A stretch of DNA of 64,000 bases. Origin: Xenopus tropicalis (taxonomy: Eukaryota; Chordata; Amphibia; Anura; Pipidae). The translations under genes and the position numbers were made by a program. The stretch spans positions 5,713,815-5,777,814 of the forward strand of contig NC_030683.2 in the NCBI RefSeq assembly GCF_000004195.4. The letters are read 5' to 3'. Shown here one piece after another: positions 22,136 to 33,200 of this stretch. A model generated the notes under the pieces. The model saw only the letters and a program-made list of their open reading frames with translations. It did no database searches and was not told where the DNA came from. Within the stretch, counting starts at the first letter, position 1, and each line of letters begins with the position of its first letter.

Positions 22136-22444
22136 ACTCTTTATCTACGATTCTTCATGTAATATGATCCTATAGACTATAGACATGCCCCCCCCAGCCC
22201 TATTTATCCCCCCCCCCGCGCGCCAGGCCAATAAAGTGTCAGCTGCAGGACAAGCCTATTCTTAACTTTGCTCATTGACACATCTGCCCGCGCCCAGCAG
22301 TTCCCTTCCCCGGGCAGCCGGCGAATATTGTCGGGGAAAAAAAACTCGTTACGAGCGCAGTTAATTAAAAGGAAGACTGTGCAAATGCGCTCTAATCTGA
22401 TCCGGCTAATGGAAGAGTGCAGAAAATTGCTAATTAGAATTTCA

Positions 22445-22475
<31 letters not shown>

Positions 22476-23130
22476 TGGCGCTTTATCGGCCTGTGAATAT
22501 CGCAACCTTTCGGAATCCTTTCAGGGGAGGCTTAATTCCTTTTCAAACAGAAATATTCTTTTCAAGATCTTCCCCGTTTGCTCAGAAGGAGCTCGCGCCG
22601 CCGCCGCCGAGACGGAAAAACGTTTCTTTATTTTATTTTTTTCCTTAATATGTGAAGACAAATCTGACGGCAGATTCTAGGTGAGGTTTTTCCGTTTTTT
22701 CTTTTCTTTCTTCATCTCGCCAAAAAGATGAAAGATCCGTTTGAAAATATATTATGGTACAAATGCAGCAATCAGCCGCACATAAACATGAGGGAGGGGT
22801 CCCCTTTTGATGTGCCCCCCCCCCCCCCGCCCCTCGGAACGTTCATTTGTGTATTTTGAGTTATGGCTTAACGTCTCCCCGGCCGGCACAGGCCTCGCTT
22901 TGTCTCAATGCAAAAAAATATATAGAAATAAATGAACATAAAGAACAACTGGACCCTGTGTATAATGAGGTTCCCTGCGCTGATTTCCCATAAATAAACA
23001 CCGTTGGAATGGGGGGGGGGGGGTCCTGCTAATTACCGATAGGCGTGGGAATCGCTGTGGGATTGAAGGGCTCATTTCCAACCGCGACGTCATTCATTAA
23101 AGGTGCTTTTGGCGCCTATTGATGCAGCCG
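22136..23130. other. single-copy block, possible conserved non-coding DNA
   Basis: Contains TTAATTAA at 22361-22368, TAATTA at 22431-22436 and a run of about 28 A at 22446-22473. G/C homopolymers lie near 22209-22217, 22815-22828 and 23010-23024. The frame at 22268-22648 spans the poly-A tract and is not credible. Apart from the homopolymers the sequence is complex and non-repetitive, similar to other candidate regulatory blocks. Confidence 0.38.
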
Positions 23131-23274
23131 GAGGGGTTCAGGGTGGGGGTCAATAGGTGTCCTTGCCCACAATAACCATGGCTCAGTCATTGGGCAACAA
23201 TATCATATTCATTGCCCTTATACCCTAAGCCCCGCCCCCTGCTGATCTACTTTGAGACTCAAATAAAAAGTAAC
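23131..23274. other. gene-free spacer
   Basis: Short non-repetitive stretch, nothing recognised. Confidence 0.4.
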
Positions 23275-23475
23275 AGTAGTCGCCCAATCCCACAATTCCC
23301 TGCTGCACACGTGTGACGTCGATAAGGAAAGGAAACATCCCAGTGCAATGCATTGTGGGTTATGTAGTTCCTGCATGCTGTCTGTAAGCTGTGGGAGGAG
23401 TTGTTACAATTTGTAACATCAGTGTTTTAGTCCCTCCTCCCCTGCCAGTATTTCAAATGATGCAGAAAGAGAAGA
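23275..23475 (+). repeat. dispersed repeat carrying ZNF143-type site and CRE-like site, copy 1
   Basis: Shares about 200 bp with 49905-50110 in the same orientation. It contains CACGTG (23308-23313), TGACGTCG (23314-23321) and, on the minus strand of 23344-23368, actacataacccacaatgca continuing ttgca. The latter fits the Staf/ZNF143 consensus YWCCCRNMATSCMYYRCR at 17 of 18 positions, with the upstream ACTACA extension. Most likely a short transposon-derived repeat; its terminal repeats were not defined. Confidence 0.75.
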
Positions 23476-23677
23476 ACTGGATTTCAGGATATAAAAATGG
23501 GATTTATTTATAGTTTTTGAAGGAAAGGATTACAGGGATAGGGATATTAGGGGTTTCTGTGTTGGGTGGGGCTGGTGTCCATCTGAGCTTGAACTTTAGT
23601 TTGGAAATGGGCCCTGAAAGCATCAATAAGCACAGCGCACTGGCACCTAAATAATCATGCACAGACTCCATTTTGAC
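23476..23677. other. gene-free spacer
   Basis: Nothing recognised. Confidence 0.35.
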
Positions 23678-23679
23678 TA

Positions 23680-24006
23680 GTGATGAGCGAATCTGTGCGA
23701 CAAATGCGGAAAATTCGTGAAATGCATTGGTTGCACTATTTTTTTTTTGTTACCCGTGTCTTTTTTGTTGCCGGCGTCTATTTTTTGTCGCCCGTGTTTT
23801 TTTAATGTGACCGCTCCCAATTTTGAAGCGACCACGCCTTTTTTTTACGCGTCCGCAGCCTCTTTTGATGCAACCGCGCCCAATTTGACACGGCTGCGCC
23901 CAATTTGACGCGCTGCAAAAAGAAAAAATCTATGCAACAAATAATTCGCCAATGCCAAAATGCGGAAATTTGCTGCGAATCCGTGCCGAAAAATTTTGCT
24001 CATCAC
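23680..24006. mobile_element. tagtgatgagcgaat-type MITE without 21-bp array
   Basis: The ends gtgatgagcgaatctg and tttgctcatcac are flanked by TA at 23678-23679 and 24007-24008. The interior has loose repeats of tttgtcgcccgtg and cgcccaatttgacgcg rather than a regular array. It therefore represents a less amplified or distinct relative of the elements at 3674, 39169 and 56215. Confidence 0.83.
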
Positions 24007-24008
24007 TA

Positions 24009-25178
24009 AAGTGCTGGAAATCATGCAATCCCGACTGTGATCATTTTCAACTCAATTGCTTCCAATCGGTCAAAACCCACAATTTGGCCACAAATTCCGT
24101 CAGACGCAACTCCCCCTATTGGAACCCATTACGCTGCGATTCTGGGGGGAAAGAAAATGCACTATGGGTAAAAACATGGTAAAAAATAGATATTTCTATA
24201 TATTGTTATTTCAACACAGTGATGCCTTGTGCGCCATTCCCTTTAGGTAACTAACAGCCAATGAAAAAGAAACAAGTTAGGAACCCTAACACAAACCATT
24301 AGTCACTCTAGAACCCCAAACCCTTTGGAAACCCCTAAAGTAATGTTTGAAGAAAACTATTAAGATGGGAACCCATTACAATTTAGTGGCAAAATCTCTG
24401 CACTACGAACCTTATCCATAAACTCTATAGGTGGGGGGCAAAGTAATAAAAGTAGCAAAGTATGTATCAGGGCTTGTAACCAATAGAAACAGGGAGCAGT
24501 TACTGGTCACATGTTTGAAGGCCACAAGGGTAACTAGGCAGCCTGGCTTCTCATTGGACGGTCCAGTTCAAAACCACCCACTCAGATTTCACTTCTCTGA
24601 AATCCGGACAAGTCTCCATGGTGGAACATACAATGGCTTTTGCCAATGCGGCAAACAGTCTGTGATATCTCTGCCGGAGGGGGTGTATCATTTTTAGCCA
24701 TAATTATGGCCAACCCCATAAGGGCCGGGAGTCTTGATTGGTTACTGAAGGGACTGGAGGAGGAGAGCCTCAAACACATACCCCCCATACCCACCACACC
24801 AGCCTATGAATTAGAGCAGCAACATGAGTATATTGTCTCTCCAGTAGGCACGGTATCCCAGCATTCATAGCGTGGTCCGTCTGGTTTGCTCTTTATTCCT
24901 ATAGCACAAGGGTAGATCTAATCACCATTGATTCCTACTGATCTCAGTGGTTACTGTACTACTTATAGGCCTAAATCCCCACGCCAAGCCGGTTTAGTAG
25001 TCCTGGTGCAGTAAACAAGGACAGGAAGTGGTGTGCCAGGGAAATTACTTCCCTCTGTCTGTGCAAAGACAGAACATATATTATATGCATGAATTCTACC
25101 ATGATATATAATGTACCTTGACCCAGATACGACTTGATGGATTATATCATTAATGTCCTAAAGATGGAGTAGATACTA
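24009..25178. other. gene-free spacer
   Basis: About 1.2 kb with no recognised gene, array or terminal inverted repeat. Several short frames on both strands (23952-24870) overlap one another and have no domain. It has neither the obvious repeats nor the ATTA-rich look of neighbouring blocks. Confidence 0.4.
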
Positions 25179-26006
25179 CAGGTATGGGATCCCTTATCTG
25201 GCAGGGCCGGAACTAGGGGTAGGCAGAAGAGGCAGCTGCCTAGGGCGCAACGATTGGGGGGCGCCAGGCAGCCTCTCCTGCCTACCCCTAGTGCTACTTT
25301 GTCATTGCCTCCGCCGCTTGTCATTAGCGGCGGAGGCAATGACCGGCCTAATCGCACTGCCCCCCCCCCCCTGCGCTTTGGCGCGCATGCGCCGTTGGGG
25401 GGGGGCGGGGAGGTGGGCGGAGTTGACTGACTGGGTTGCCTAGGGCGCCTGGTCGGCTTGGCCCGCCCCTGTTATCTGGAAACCCGTTATCCAGAAAGTT
25501 CCGAATTACGGAAAGACCATCTCCCATAATTCTAACTTTTCAAAATGATTTCCCTTTTCTCTGTAATAATAAAACTGTACCTGTACTTGATCCCAACTAA
25601 GATATAATTACCCCTTATTGGGGCAGAACAGCCCTATTGGGTTTATTTCATGGTTAAATGATTCCCTTTTCTCTGTAATAATAAAACAGTACCTGTACTT
25701 GATCCCAACTAAGATATAAATACCCCTTATTGGGGCAGAACAGCCCTATTGGGTTTATTTAATGGTTAAATGATTCCCTTTTCTCTGTAATAATAAAACA
25801 GTACCTGTACTTGATCCCAACTAAGATATAATTACCCCTTATTGGGGGCAGAACAGCCCTATTGGGTTTATTTAATGGTTAAATGATTCCCTTTTCTCTG
25901 TAATAATAAAACAGTACCTGTACTTGATCCCAACTAAGATATAATTACCCCTTATTGGGGCAGAACAGCCCTATTGGGTTTATTTAATGGTTAAATGATT
26001 CCCTTT
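25179..26006 (-). mobile_element. caggtatgggatcc-type MITE with 112-bp array, copy D
   Basis: Starts caggtatgggatcccttatc at 25179, is interrupted by a hAT-like MITE (25202-25471), resumes at aaacccgttatccagaaag and continues into about four copies of the 112-113-bp unit (25545-26006). The array ends within a unit at cccttttctc and is joined directly to the 23-bp array; the distal arm is missing. Confidence 0.88.
25202..25471. mobile_element. hAT-like MITE (cagggccggaactagggg family), nested
   Basis: Begins cagggccggaactaggggta and ends ggcttggcccgcccctg. It is flanked by a perfect 8-bp duplication ttatctgg (25194-25201 and 25472-25479). The motif tgcctagggcgc occurs near both ends. A central hairpin (cctccgccgc with gcggcggagg) and GC-rich homopolymers fill the middle. 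The insertion site is inside the left terminal arm of copy D. Confidence 0.93.
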
Positions 26007-26009
26007 TCT

Positions 26010-28140
26010 CACCCAAAGAGAGACAGAGAGGGCACTCAAAGACAGACAGAGAGGGCATCCAAAGAGAGACAGAGAAGGCATCCAAAGAGAGACAGAGAGG
26101 GCACCCAAAGAGAGACAGAGAGGGCACCCAAAGAGAGACAGAGAGGGCACCCAAAGAGAGACAGAGAGGGCACCCAAAGAGAGACAGAGAGGGCACCCAA
26201 AGAGAGACAGAGAGGGCACCCAAAGAGAGACAGAGAGGGCACTCATAGAGGGACAGAGAGGGCACCCAAAGAGAGACAGAGAGGGCACCCAAAGAGAGAC
26301 AGAGAGGGCACCCAAAGAGAGACAGAGAGGGCACCCAAAGAGAGACAGAGAAGGCATCCAAAGAGAGACAGAGAGGGCACTCATAGAGGGACAGAGAGGG
26401 CACCCAAAGAGAGACAGAGAGGGCACCCAAAGAGAGACAGAGAGGGCACCCAAAGAGAGACAGAGAGGGCACTCATAGAGGGACAGAGAGGGCACCCAAA
26501 GAGAGACAGAGAGGGCACCCAAAGAGAGACAGAGAGGGCACCCAAAGAGAGACAGAGAGGGCACTCATAGAGGGACAGAGAGGGCACCCAAAGAGAGACA
26601 GAGAGGGCACCCAAAGAGAGACAGAGAGGGCACCCAAAGAGAGACAGAGAGGGCACTCATAGAGGGACAGAGAGGGCACCCAAAGAGAGACAGAGAGGGC
26701 ACTCAAGACAGACAGAGAGGGCACCCAAAGAGAGACAGAAACGGCACCCAAGAGAGACAGAGAGGGCACTCATAGAGGGACAGAGAAGGCACCCAATGAG
26801 AGACAGAGAGGGCACCCAAAGAGAGACAGAAAGGGCACTCATAGAGGGACAGAGAGGGCACTCATAGAGGGACAGAGAGGGCACTCATAGAGGGACAGAG
26901 AGGGCACCCAAAGAGAGACAGAGAGAGCACTCAAAGACAGACAGAGAGGGCACCCAAAGAGAGACAGAGAGGGCCTCAAGACAGACAGAGAGGGCCACCC
27001 AAAGAGAGACAGAAAGGGCACCCAAAGAGAGACAGAGAGGGCACTCATAGAGAGAGAGACGGCACCCAAAGAGCGACAGAGAGGGCACCCAAAAAGAGAC
27101 AGAGAGGGCACCCAAAGAGAGACAGAGAGGGCACCCAAAGAGAGACAGAGAGGGCACCCAAAGAGAGACAGAGAGGGCACTCATAGAGGGACAGAGAGGG
27201 CACCCAAAGAGAGACAGAGAGGGCACCCAAAGAGAGACAGAGAGGGCACCCAAAGAGAGACAGAGAGGGCACCCAAAGAGAGACAGAGAGGGCACCCAAA
27301 GAGAGACAGAGAGGGCACTCATAGAGGGACAGAGAGGGCACCCAAAGAGAGACAGAGAGGGCACTCAAAGACAGACAGAGAGGGCACCCAAAGAGAGACA
27401 GAGAGGGCACTCAAAGACAGACAGAGAGGGCACCCAAAGAGAGACAGAAAGGGCACCCAAAGAGAGACAGAGAGGGCACTCATAGAGGGACAGAGAGGGC
27501 ACCCAAAGAGAGACAGAGAGGGCACTCATAGAGGGACAGAGAGGGCACCCAAAGAGAGACAGAGAGGGCACTCAAAGACAGAGAGGGCACCCAAAGAGAG
27601 ACAGAGAGGGCACTCAAAGACAGACAGAGAGGGGCACCCAAAGAGAGACAGAAAGGGCACTCATAGAGGGACAGAGAGGGCACTCATAGAGGGACAGAGA
27701 GGGCACCCAAAGAGAGACAGAGAGGGCACTCATAGAGGGACAGAGAGGGCACCCAAAGAGAGACAGAGAGGGCACTCAAAGAGGGACAGAGAGGGCACCC
27801 AAAGAGAGACAGAGAGGGCACTCATAGAGGGACAGAGAGGGCACTCATAGAGGGACAGAGAGGGCACCCAAAGAGAGACAGAGAGGGCACTCATAGAGAG
27901 ACAGAGAGGGCACTCATAGAGGGACAGAGAGGGCACCCCAAAGAGAGACAGAGAGGGCACTCATAGAGGGACAGAGAGGGCACCCAAAGAGAGACAGAGA
28001 GGGCACTCATAGAGGGACAGAGAGGGCACCCAAAGAGAGACAGAGAGGGCACTCAAAGACAGACAGAGAGGGCACCCAAAGAGAGACAGAAAGGGCACTC
28101 ATAGAGGGACAGAGAAGGCATCCAAAGAGAGACAGAGAGA
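26010..28140. repeat. 23-bp purine-rich minisatellite
   Basis: About 92 copies of a 23-bp unit. Three variants intermix: acccaaagagagacagagag+ggc, actcatagagggacagagag+ggc and actcaaagacagacagagag+ggc. The first variant dominates the left part; the second becomes frequent after about 26700. The plus strand is strongly A+G rich. Many open frames exist on both strands because the unit lacks stops in most registers. No coding meaning. Confidence 0.95.
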
Positions 28141-28861
28141 GTGAGAGAGAGAGACTGAGACGTCCCCTATAGATCAAGCCTATTGGTGGCTAATTAATGG
28201 CCGTACATAGATATTTACACACACACATATATTTAATAGAAGCTTTGTCGTTCCAACAATCAGTAGATTGGCCCTAATGCTCCTGTAATTCCAGCAGAAA
28301 GCGCTCCCGCTGGCACAACGGAAAGCTTGATTGGTTTTTCCCAAGCGCTCGTGGCCTCGAGCCATTTTTCCTACTCACGAGCCCAATTATCAATGAAGGG
28401 AAATTGTACTTACAGCCCCCTGACAGGACAAGCGCCGGTGACAGCCCGCTGGCGCCATTGTGCATTTTAATATCATCATAATTATTATTCTTCATAATTC
28501 TCTGTTTACCAAAGTCAATTACGAGGCCGTTTATCGGTGAAACAATGGTTTAAATGGCTGGCGAGGGCCGGGGTGGAACCCAGCGCGCTTCATGCCGCAC
28601 ATATAATCCCCACAAACGCGTAATGACAGCCTTGGGCGGAACAATGGCCGGCGCAGTCTTGGCGCGAGAGCCGGGGGGGGGAACGTGTTTTTGTAACCGG
28701 TGGAAAATTTGGCAGAGAACATTTCTATTTAAACATGAGCCGCCGATGTAATGATCTGTTAGATACAATACGGCCCTCCGGGTCCCGCCCCGCGCACTCC
28801 GTACTCACATAATAATAGCAACACGGGCCCAGAGCTTAACTCCTTGCTGCCCCTGGTACCC
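28141..28861. other. single-copy block, possible conserved non-coding DNA
   Basis: Rich in homeodomain-like sites (taattaatgg at 28191-28200, cccaattatcaatg, cataattattattc) and contains two TGACAG Meis-type motifs near 28419-28443. No repeats. Small opposing open frames at 28531-28768 have no domain. Of all blocks this has one of the most enhancer-like compositions, but conservation could not be tested. Confidence 0.42.
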
Positions 28862-30020
28862 CTGAGTATCACTCATGTATTATAAGGGATACTGTACCCC
28901 CTACTGTAAATGATAAGGATATTAGCAGTCACTGAGGGGTTCTGTGCCCCCCATATAAAGGCACAAGGCTGCAGGCTGAGTTATACAGGGAACTCTGAGT
29001 ATCACTCATGTATTATAAGGGGTAATGTACCCCTACTGTAAATGATAAGGATATTAGCAGTCACTGAGGGGTTCTGTGCCCCCATATAAAGGCACAAGGC
29101 TGCAGGCTGAGTTATACAGGGAACTCTGAGTATCACTCATGTATTATAAGGGATACTGTACCCCCTACTGTAAATGATAAGGATATTAGCAGTCACTGAG
29201 GGTTCTGTGCCCATATAAAGGCACAAGGCTGCAGGCTGAGTTATACAGGGAACTCTGAGTATCACTCATGTATTATAAGGGATAATGTACCCCCTACTGT
29301 AAATGATAAGGATATTAGCAGTCACTGAGGGGTTCTGTGCCCCCCATATAAAGGCACAAGGCTGCAGGCTGAGTTATACAGGGAACTCTGAGTATCACTC
29401 ATGTATTATATGGGATAATGTACCCCCTACTGTAAATGATAAGGATATTAGCAGTCACTGAGGGGTTCTGTGCCCCCCATATAAAGGCACAAGGCTGCAG
29501 GCTGAGTTATACAGGGAACTCTGAGTATCACTCATGTATTATAAGGGATAATGTACCCCCTACTGTAAATGATAAGGATATTAGCAGTCACTGAGGGGTT
29601 CTGTGCCCATATAAAGGCACAAGGCTGCAGGCTGAGTTATACAGGGAACTCTGAGTATCACTCATGTATTATAAGGGATAATGTACCCCCTACTGTAAAT
29701 GATAAGGATATTAGCAGTCACTGAGGGGTTCTGTGCCCATATAAAGGCACAAGGCTGCAGGCTGAGTTATACAGGGAACTCTGAGTATCACTCAGGTATT
29801 ATAAGGGATAATGTACCCCCTACTGTAAATGATAAGGATATTAGCAGTCACTGAGGGGTTCTGTGCCCCCCATATAAAGGCACAAGGCTGCAGGCTGAGT
29901 TATACAGGGAACTCTGAGTATCACTCATGTATTATAAGGGATAATGTACCCCCTACTGTAAATGATAAGGATATTAGTCAGTCACTGAGGGGTTCTGTGC
30001 CCATATAAAGGCTCAAGGCT
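28862..30020 (+). repeat. 130-133-bp tandem array, locus 1
   Basis: Nine copies of a unit beginning ctgagtatcactcatgtatt, starting at 28862, 28995, 29126, 29255, 29388, 29521, 29651, 29781 and 29914. The length varies mainly because of a C run before atataaaggc. Each unit holds TATAAAGG. The last unit decays at about 30010 into tcaaggctgaagttaac. The same unit forms the array at 48633 and a fragment at 53135. Confidence 0.93.
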
Positions 30021-30560
30021 GAAGTTAACTGAGTTGTTCTGAGTTGTGACATCACACAGTGCTTATTACAACTGATGACATCACTAAGCACCATTTATAG
30101 TTCACAGCATGTTCATGGTTAGTGTGTATTTAAGTTATTACTGGATTAAAGAAGAGAGAAAAATGGGGTATAATGATATGAGATATTTTTTGCATAAATC
30201 CCCCCAATGCACAGAATGGAGCGTCACTGTATGTAAGCACTCTCAGGGTTAATTGCTTTCTTGGACTCTGTACTCTATATACACCCTGTGTGCATTATGG
30301 CAAGTCCTACGGCAATGCGCAGGTTAATAGGAAGGGATGACTCTTTACTTTAATCTGCGGCACATAAAAGCCCTAAAGCCGGCAGTTAATAGATGCTATT
30401 GAGGCGGCGGTGAGAGGTCCTACGGCCAAGAAAAGGTTAATGGATATCATTGACTTTTGTAGAGAGGCGCAATCTCTTTCTGCTCTTCATCCGGATTACG
30501 AAAAATTAACGGTGACACTAATGAATTCTATAGAGAAAGGAGGTGGAGCCATTTAGTCAC
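30021..30560. other. single-copy block, possible conserved non-coding DNA
   Basis: Non-repetitive. Several ggttaat / gttaata motifs occur (ggttaattgctttc near 30248, gcaggttaataggaa, aaaaggttaatggatatc), and gaaaaattaacggtgac lies near 30499. No coding frame. Confidence 0.37.
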
Positions 30561-30561
30561 C

Positions 30562-30765
30562 CCAGTTTGCAGTTGGTCTTCATTTTTTATTATTTGTAGT
30601 TTTTTAATGATTTTACCTTTTGGTTCTGCAGCTCTCCAGTCTGGAATTTCAGCAGTGTTCTGGTTGCTAGGGTCCAATTTACCTTAGTTACCAGGTGGTG
30701 GTTTGAATGAGAGACTGGGTATATGAATAGGGGAGGGACTGAATAGTTATATTTGAGCTATGATC
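30562..30765 (-). mobile_element. gcaattggtctt-type repeat, partial
   Basis: Contains gcagttggtcttcatttttt, then gctctccagtctggaatttc, ggttgctagggtccaattta and atgagagactgggtatatga. This is the outer half of the family present in fuller form at 35882-36672 and 42150-42590. The distal half is absent. Confidence 0.78.
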
Positions 30766-31054
30766 TTAGGCCCTGCATTACTGGGGGGACACGAAGAAGA
30801 AATTTATATATTTGGAAGTGAAAAAAAAAATTGAAATAAAAATTTTTTTTTTTTTTTTTTGCAAGAGTAAAGGGAAAGTAAGCCCCCAAACGCTTTTATT
30901 TGGAAGTGAACAGCAAAGCATACAAAGTTTTGGGAGACTTCAGGGTCAGACTGGGATGGCAGGAAAAAACCTGGCACCCCCAAGCCTCAGGCGCCCTGTT
31001 GACTCAGAATTGCTCCCCAACAGGACCAGTGGGAGTTTAGGAGAAAGGGGAAGT
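30766..31054. other. gene-free spacer with MITE fragment and poly-A/T
   Basis: An A/T homopolymer pair lies at 30821-30860. At about 30942 cagggtcagactgggatgg resembles the left end of the hAT-like cagggtcggactgg family without a matching right end. The frame 30812-31087 crosses these and is spurious. Confidence 0.5.
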
Positions 31055-32290
31055 TGTGGGAGGTGCATTGGGTGGGGGGGCAGCTAGTGTGTTGGGTAGG
31101 CAGGGTGGGAGGTGCATTGGGTGGGTGGGCAGCTAGTGTGTTGGGTAGGCGGGGTGGGAGGTGCATTGGGTGGGGGGGCAGCTAGTGTGTTGGGTAGGCA
31201 GGGTGGGAGGTGCATTGGGTGGGTGGGCAGCTAGTGTGTTGGGTAGGCGGGGTGGGAGGTGCATTGGGTGGGTGGGCAGCTAGTGTGTTGGGTAGGCGGG
31301 GTGGGAGATGCATTGGGTGGGTGCATTGGCAGGCAGCTAGTGTGTTGGGTAGCTGGGGTGGGAGGTGCATTGGGTGGGGGGGGGCAGCTAGTGTGTTGAG
31401 TAGGCGGGGTGGGAGGTGCAATTGGGTGGGGTGGGCAGCTAGTGTGTTGGGTAGGCGGGGTGGGAGGTGCATTGGGTGGGTGGGCAGCTAGTGTGTTGGG
31501 TAGGCAGGGTGGGAGGTGCATTGGGTGGGTGGGCAGCTAGTGTGTTGGGTAGGCAGGGTGGGAGATGCATTGGGTGGGTGGGCAGCTAGTGTGTTGGGTA
31601 GCTGGGGTGGGAGGTGCATTGGGTGGGGGGGGGCAGCTAGTGTGTTGGGTAGGTGGGGTGGGAGGTGCATTGGGTGGGTGGGCAGCTAGTGTGTTGGGTA
31701 GCTGGGGTGGGAGGTGCATTGGGTGGGGGGGGGCAGCTAGTGTGTTGAGTAGGCGGGGTGGGAGGTGCATTGGGTGGGTGGGCAGCTAGTGTGTTGGGTA
31801 GGCGGGGTGGGAGGTGCATTGGGTGGGTGGGCAGCTAGTGTGTTGGGTAGGCAGGGTGGGAGGTGCATTGGGTGGGTGGGCAGCTAGTGTGTTGGGTAGG
31901 CGGGGTGGGAGGTGCATTGGGTGGGTGGGCAGCTAGTGTGTTGGGTAGGCGGGGTGGGAGGTGCATTGGGCGGGGGGCAGCTAGTGTGTTGGGTAGGCAG
32001 GGTGGGAGGTGCATTGGGTGGGTGGGCAGCTAGTGTGTTGGGTAGGCAGGGTGGGAGGTGCATTGGGCGGGGGGGCAGCTAGTGTGGTTGGGTAGGCGGG
32101 GTGGGAGGTGCATTGGGTGGGTGGGTGGTCAGCTAGTGTGTTGGGTAGGCGGGGTTGGAGGTGCATTGGGTGGGTGGGTGGGTGGGCAGCTAGTGTGTTG
32201 GGTAGGCGGGGTGGGAGGTGCATTGGGTGGGCAGCTAGTGTGTTGAGTAGGAGGAGTGGGAGGTGCATTGGGTGGGTGCATTGGGGGTAG
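31055..32290. repeat. 49-bp G-rich minisatellite
   Basis: About 25 copies of a 49-bp unit (aggtgcattgggtgggtggg then cagctagtgtgttgggtagg then cggggtggg) with variable G-run lengths. At 32168-32186 five GGG runs are separated by single T residues, a canonical quadruplex-forming sequence. Several units have uninterrupted runs of eight or nine G. Frames on both strands are open and repetitive only. Confidence 0.94.
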
Positions 32291-33200
32291 GAGAGGTAAG
32301 ACACCCCGGTCTGTCCATGCCCCCCCCTTCATCAGATGTTACTCGTGTTCGGCGCCAGCAAAGATCCCCCACTCTTTGAACACCGAGTAGCAGAGCTCAA
32401 TATGCCCTTTGTTCTAGAACCCTACCATATGGGCACATTACAGCGCCATGGCTAGTGCCCCAGTAATGCCATACAGAACCCCCCCCACTTGCCCCTGTAA
32501 CTGGCATCTTTGATTTTTGAGGGCTTTTTCTTACACAAACCCCTGGGGTGCAAATTCCGAGCATTTCATGTCTGCGCTGCCCCATTATATTCTGTTTGAA
32601 AATGGCTTTTCCTCTTCAGTAAATGCACAAGACAACTGAGCGCTGCGCTACATTAGCAACATGATAATGGAGTCTAAATAAACATAATAAGCTTTCCTAT
32701 ATGTCTCCAGCCCAAACCTTATCTGGAAATGCGCTAATGAGGCTAAGTCACCCAATTACTCCTTCCTTAGCGCAGCCCTTTATTAATGATACGGCAGGCA
32801 GGGAGAAACATTCATTATGAGACTCAGTGGGATCTTTTACTTTCTGTCGAGCCCGGACAGGACCAATTAATAGAACAATTATGAACAAGATCTGAAGCAA
32901 GTTCAGCACCCTGAGCTCCCAGCTGCTGATTGGGTGGGGACCGGGGGGGGCAGATTTTGCTGGACAAAAAACCACGCAGGAAGGGGAAATAAGCAAATGA
33001 ATAACTACAGGGGGCAACGAGGGACATAGGGTGCAAGGGCAGGACTTTATTTGATATATATGCACAGGGCACCGACAGCTACTGGGATCCTCCATCATTT
33101 ATCCTTATGTAGGAATAATGCCCTTTCTCCTTATTTAGCCCCAGGCAAGGCTTGATTGGCTCTCCCAAAGGTTCTCAATCTTCTACAGGAAAGGCTTTGA
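32291..33200. other. single-copy block, possible conserved non-coding DNA
   Basis: Contains cccaattactccttcc near 32750 and accaattaatagaacaatta near 32860. Poly-C or poly-G tracts lie at about 32320 and 32943. Minus-strand frames at 32748-33098 have no domain. The part from about 32580 to 32920 is the most enhancer-like. Confidence 0.38.

Noticed and set aside
28862..30020. Tandem TATA-box promoters (TATAAAGG in each 130-bp unit)
   Set aside because: A short motif repeated by array amplification; no initiator, transcript or gene is visible, so it is noted only as a property of the unit.
31055..32290. Telomeric or interstitial telomere repeat
   Set aside because: The G-rich unit is a 49-bp sequence with gggtggg motifs, not TTAGGG repeats.
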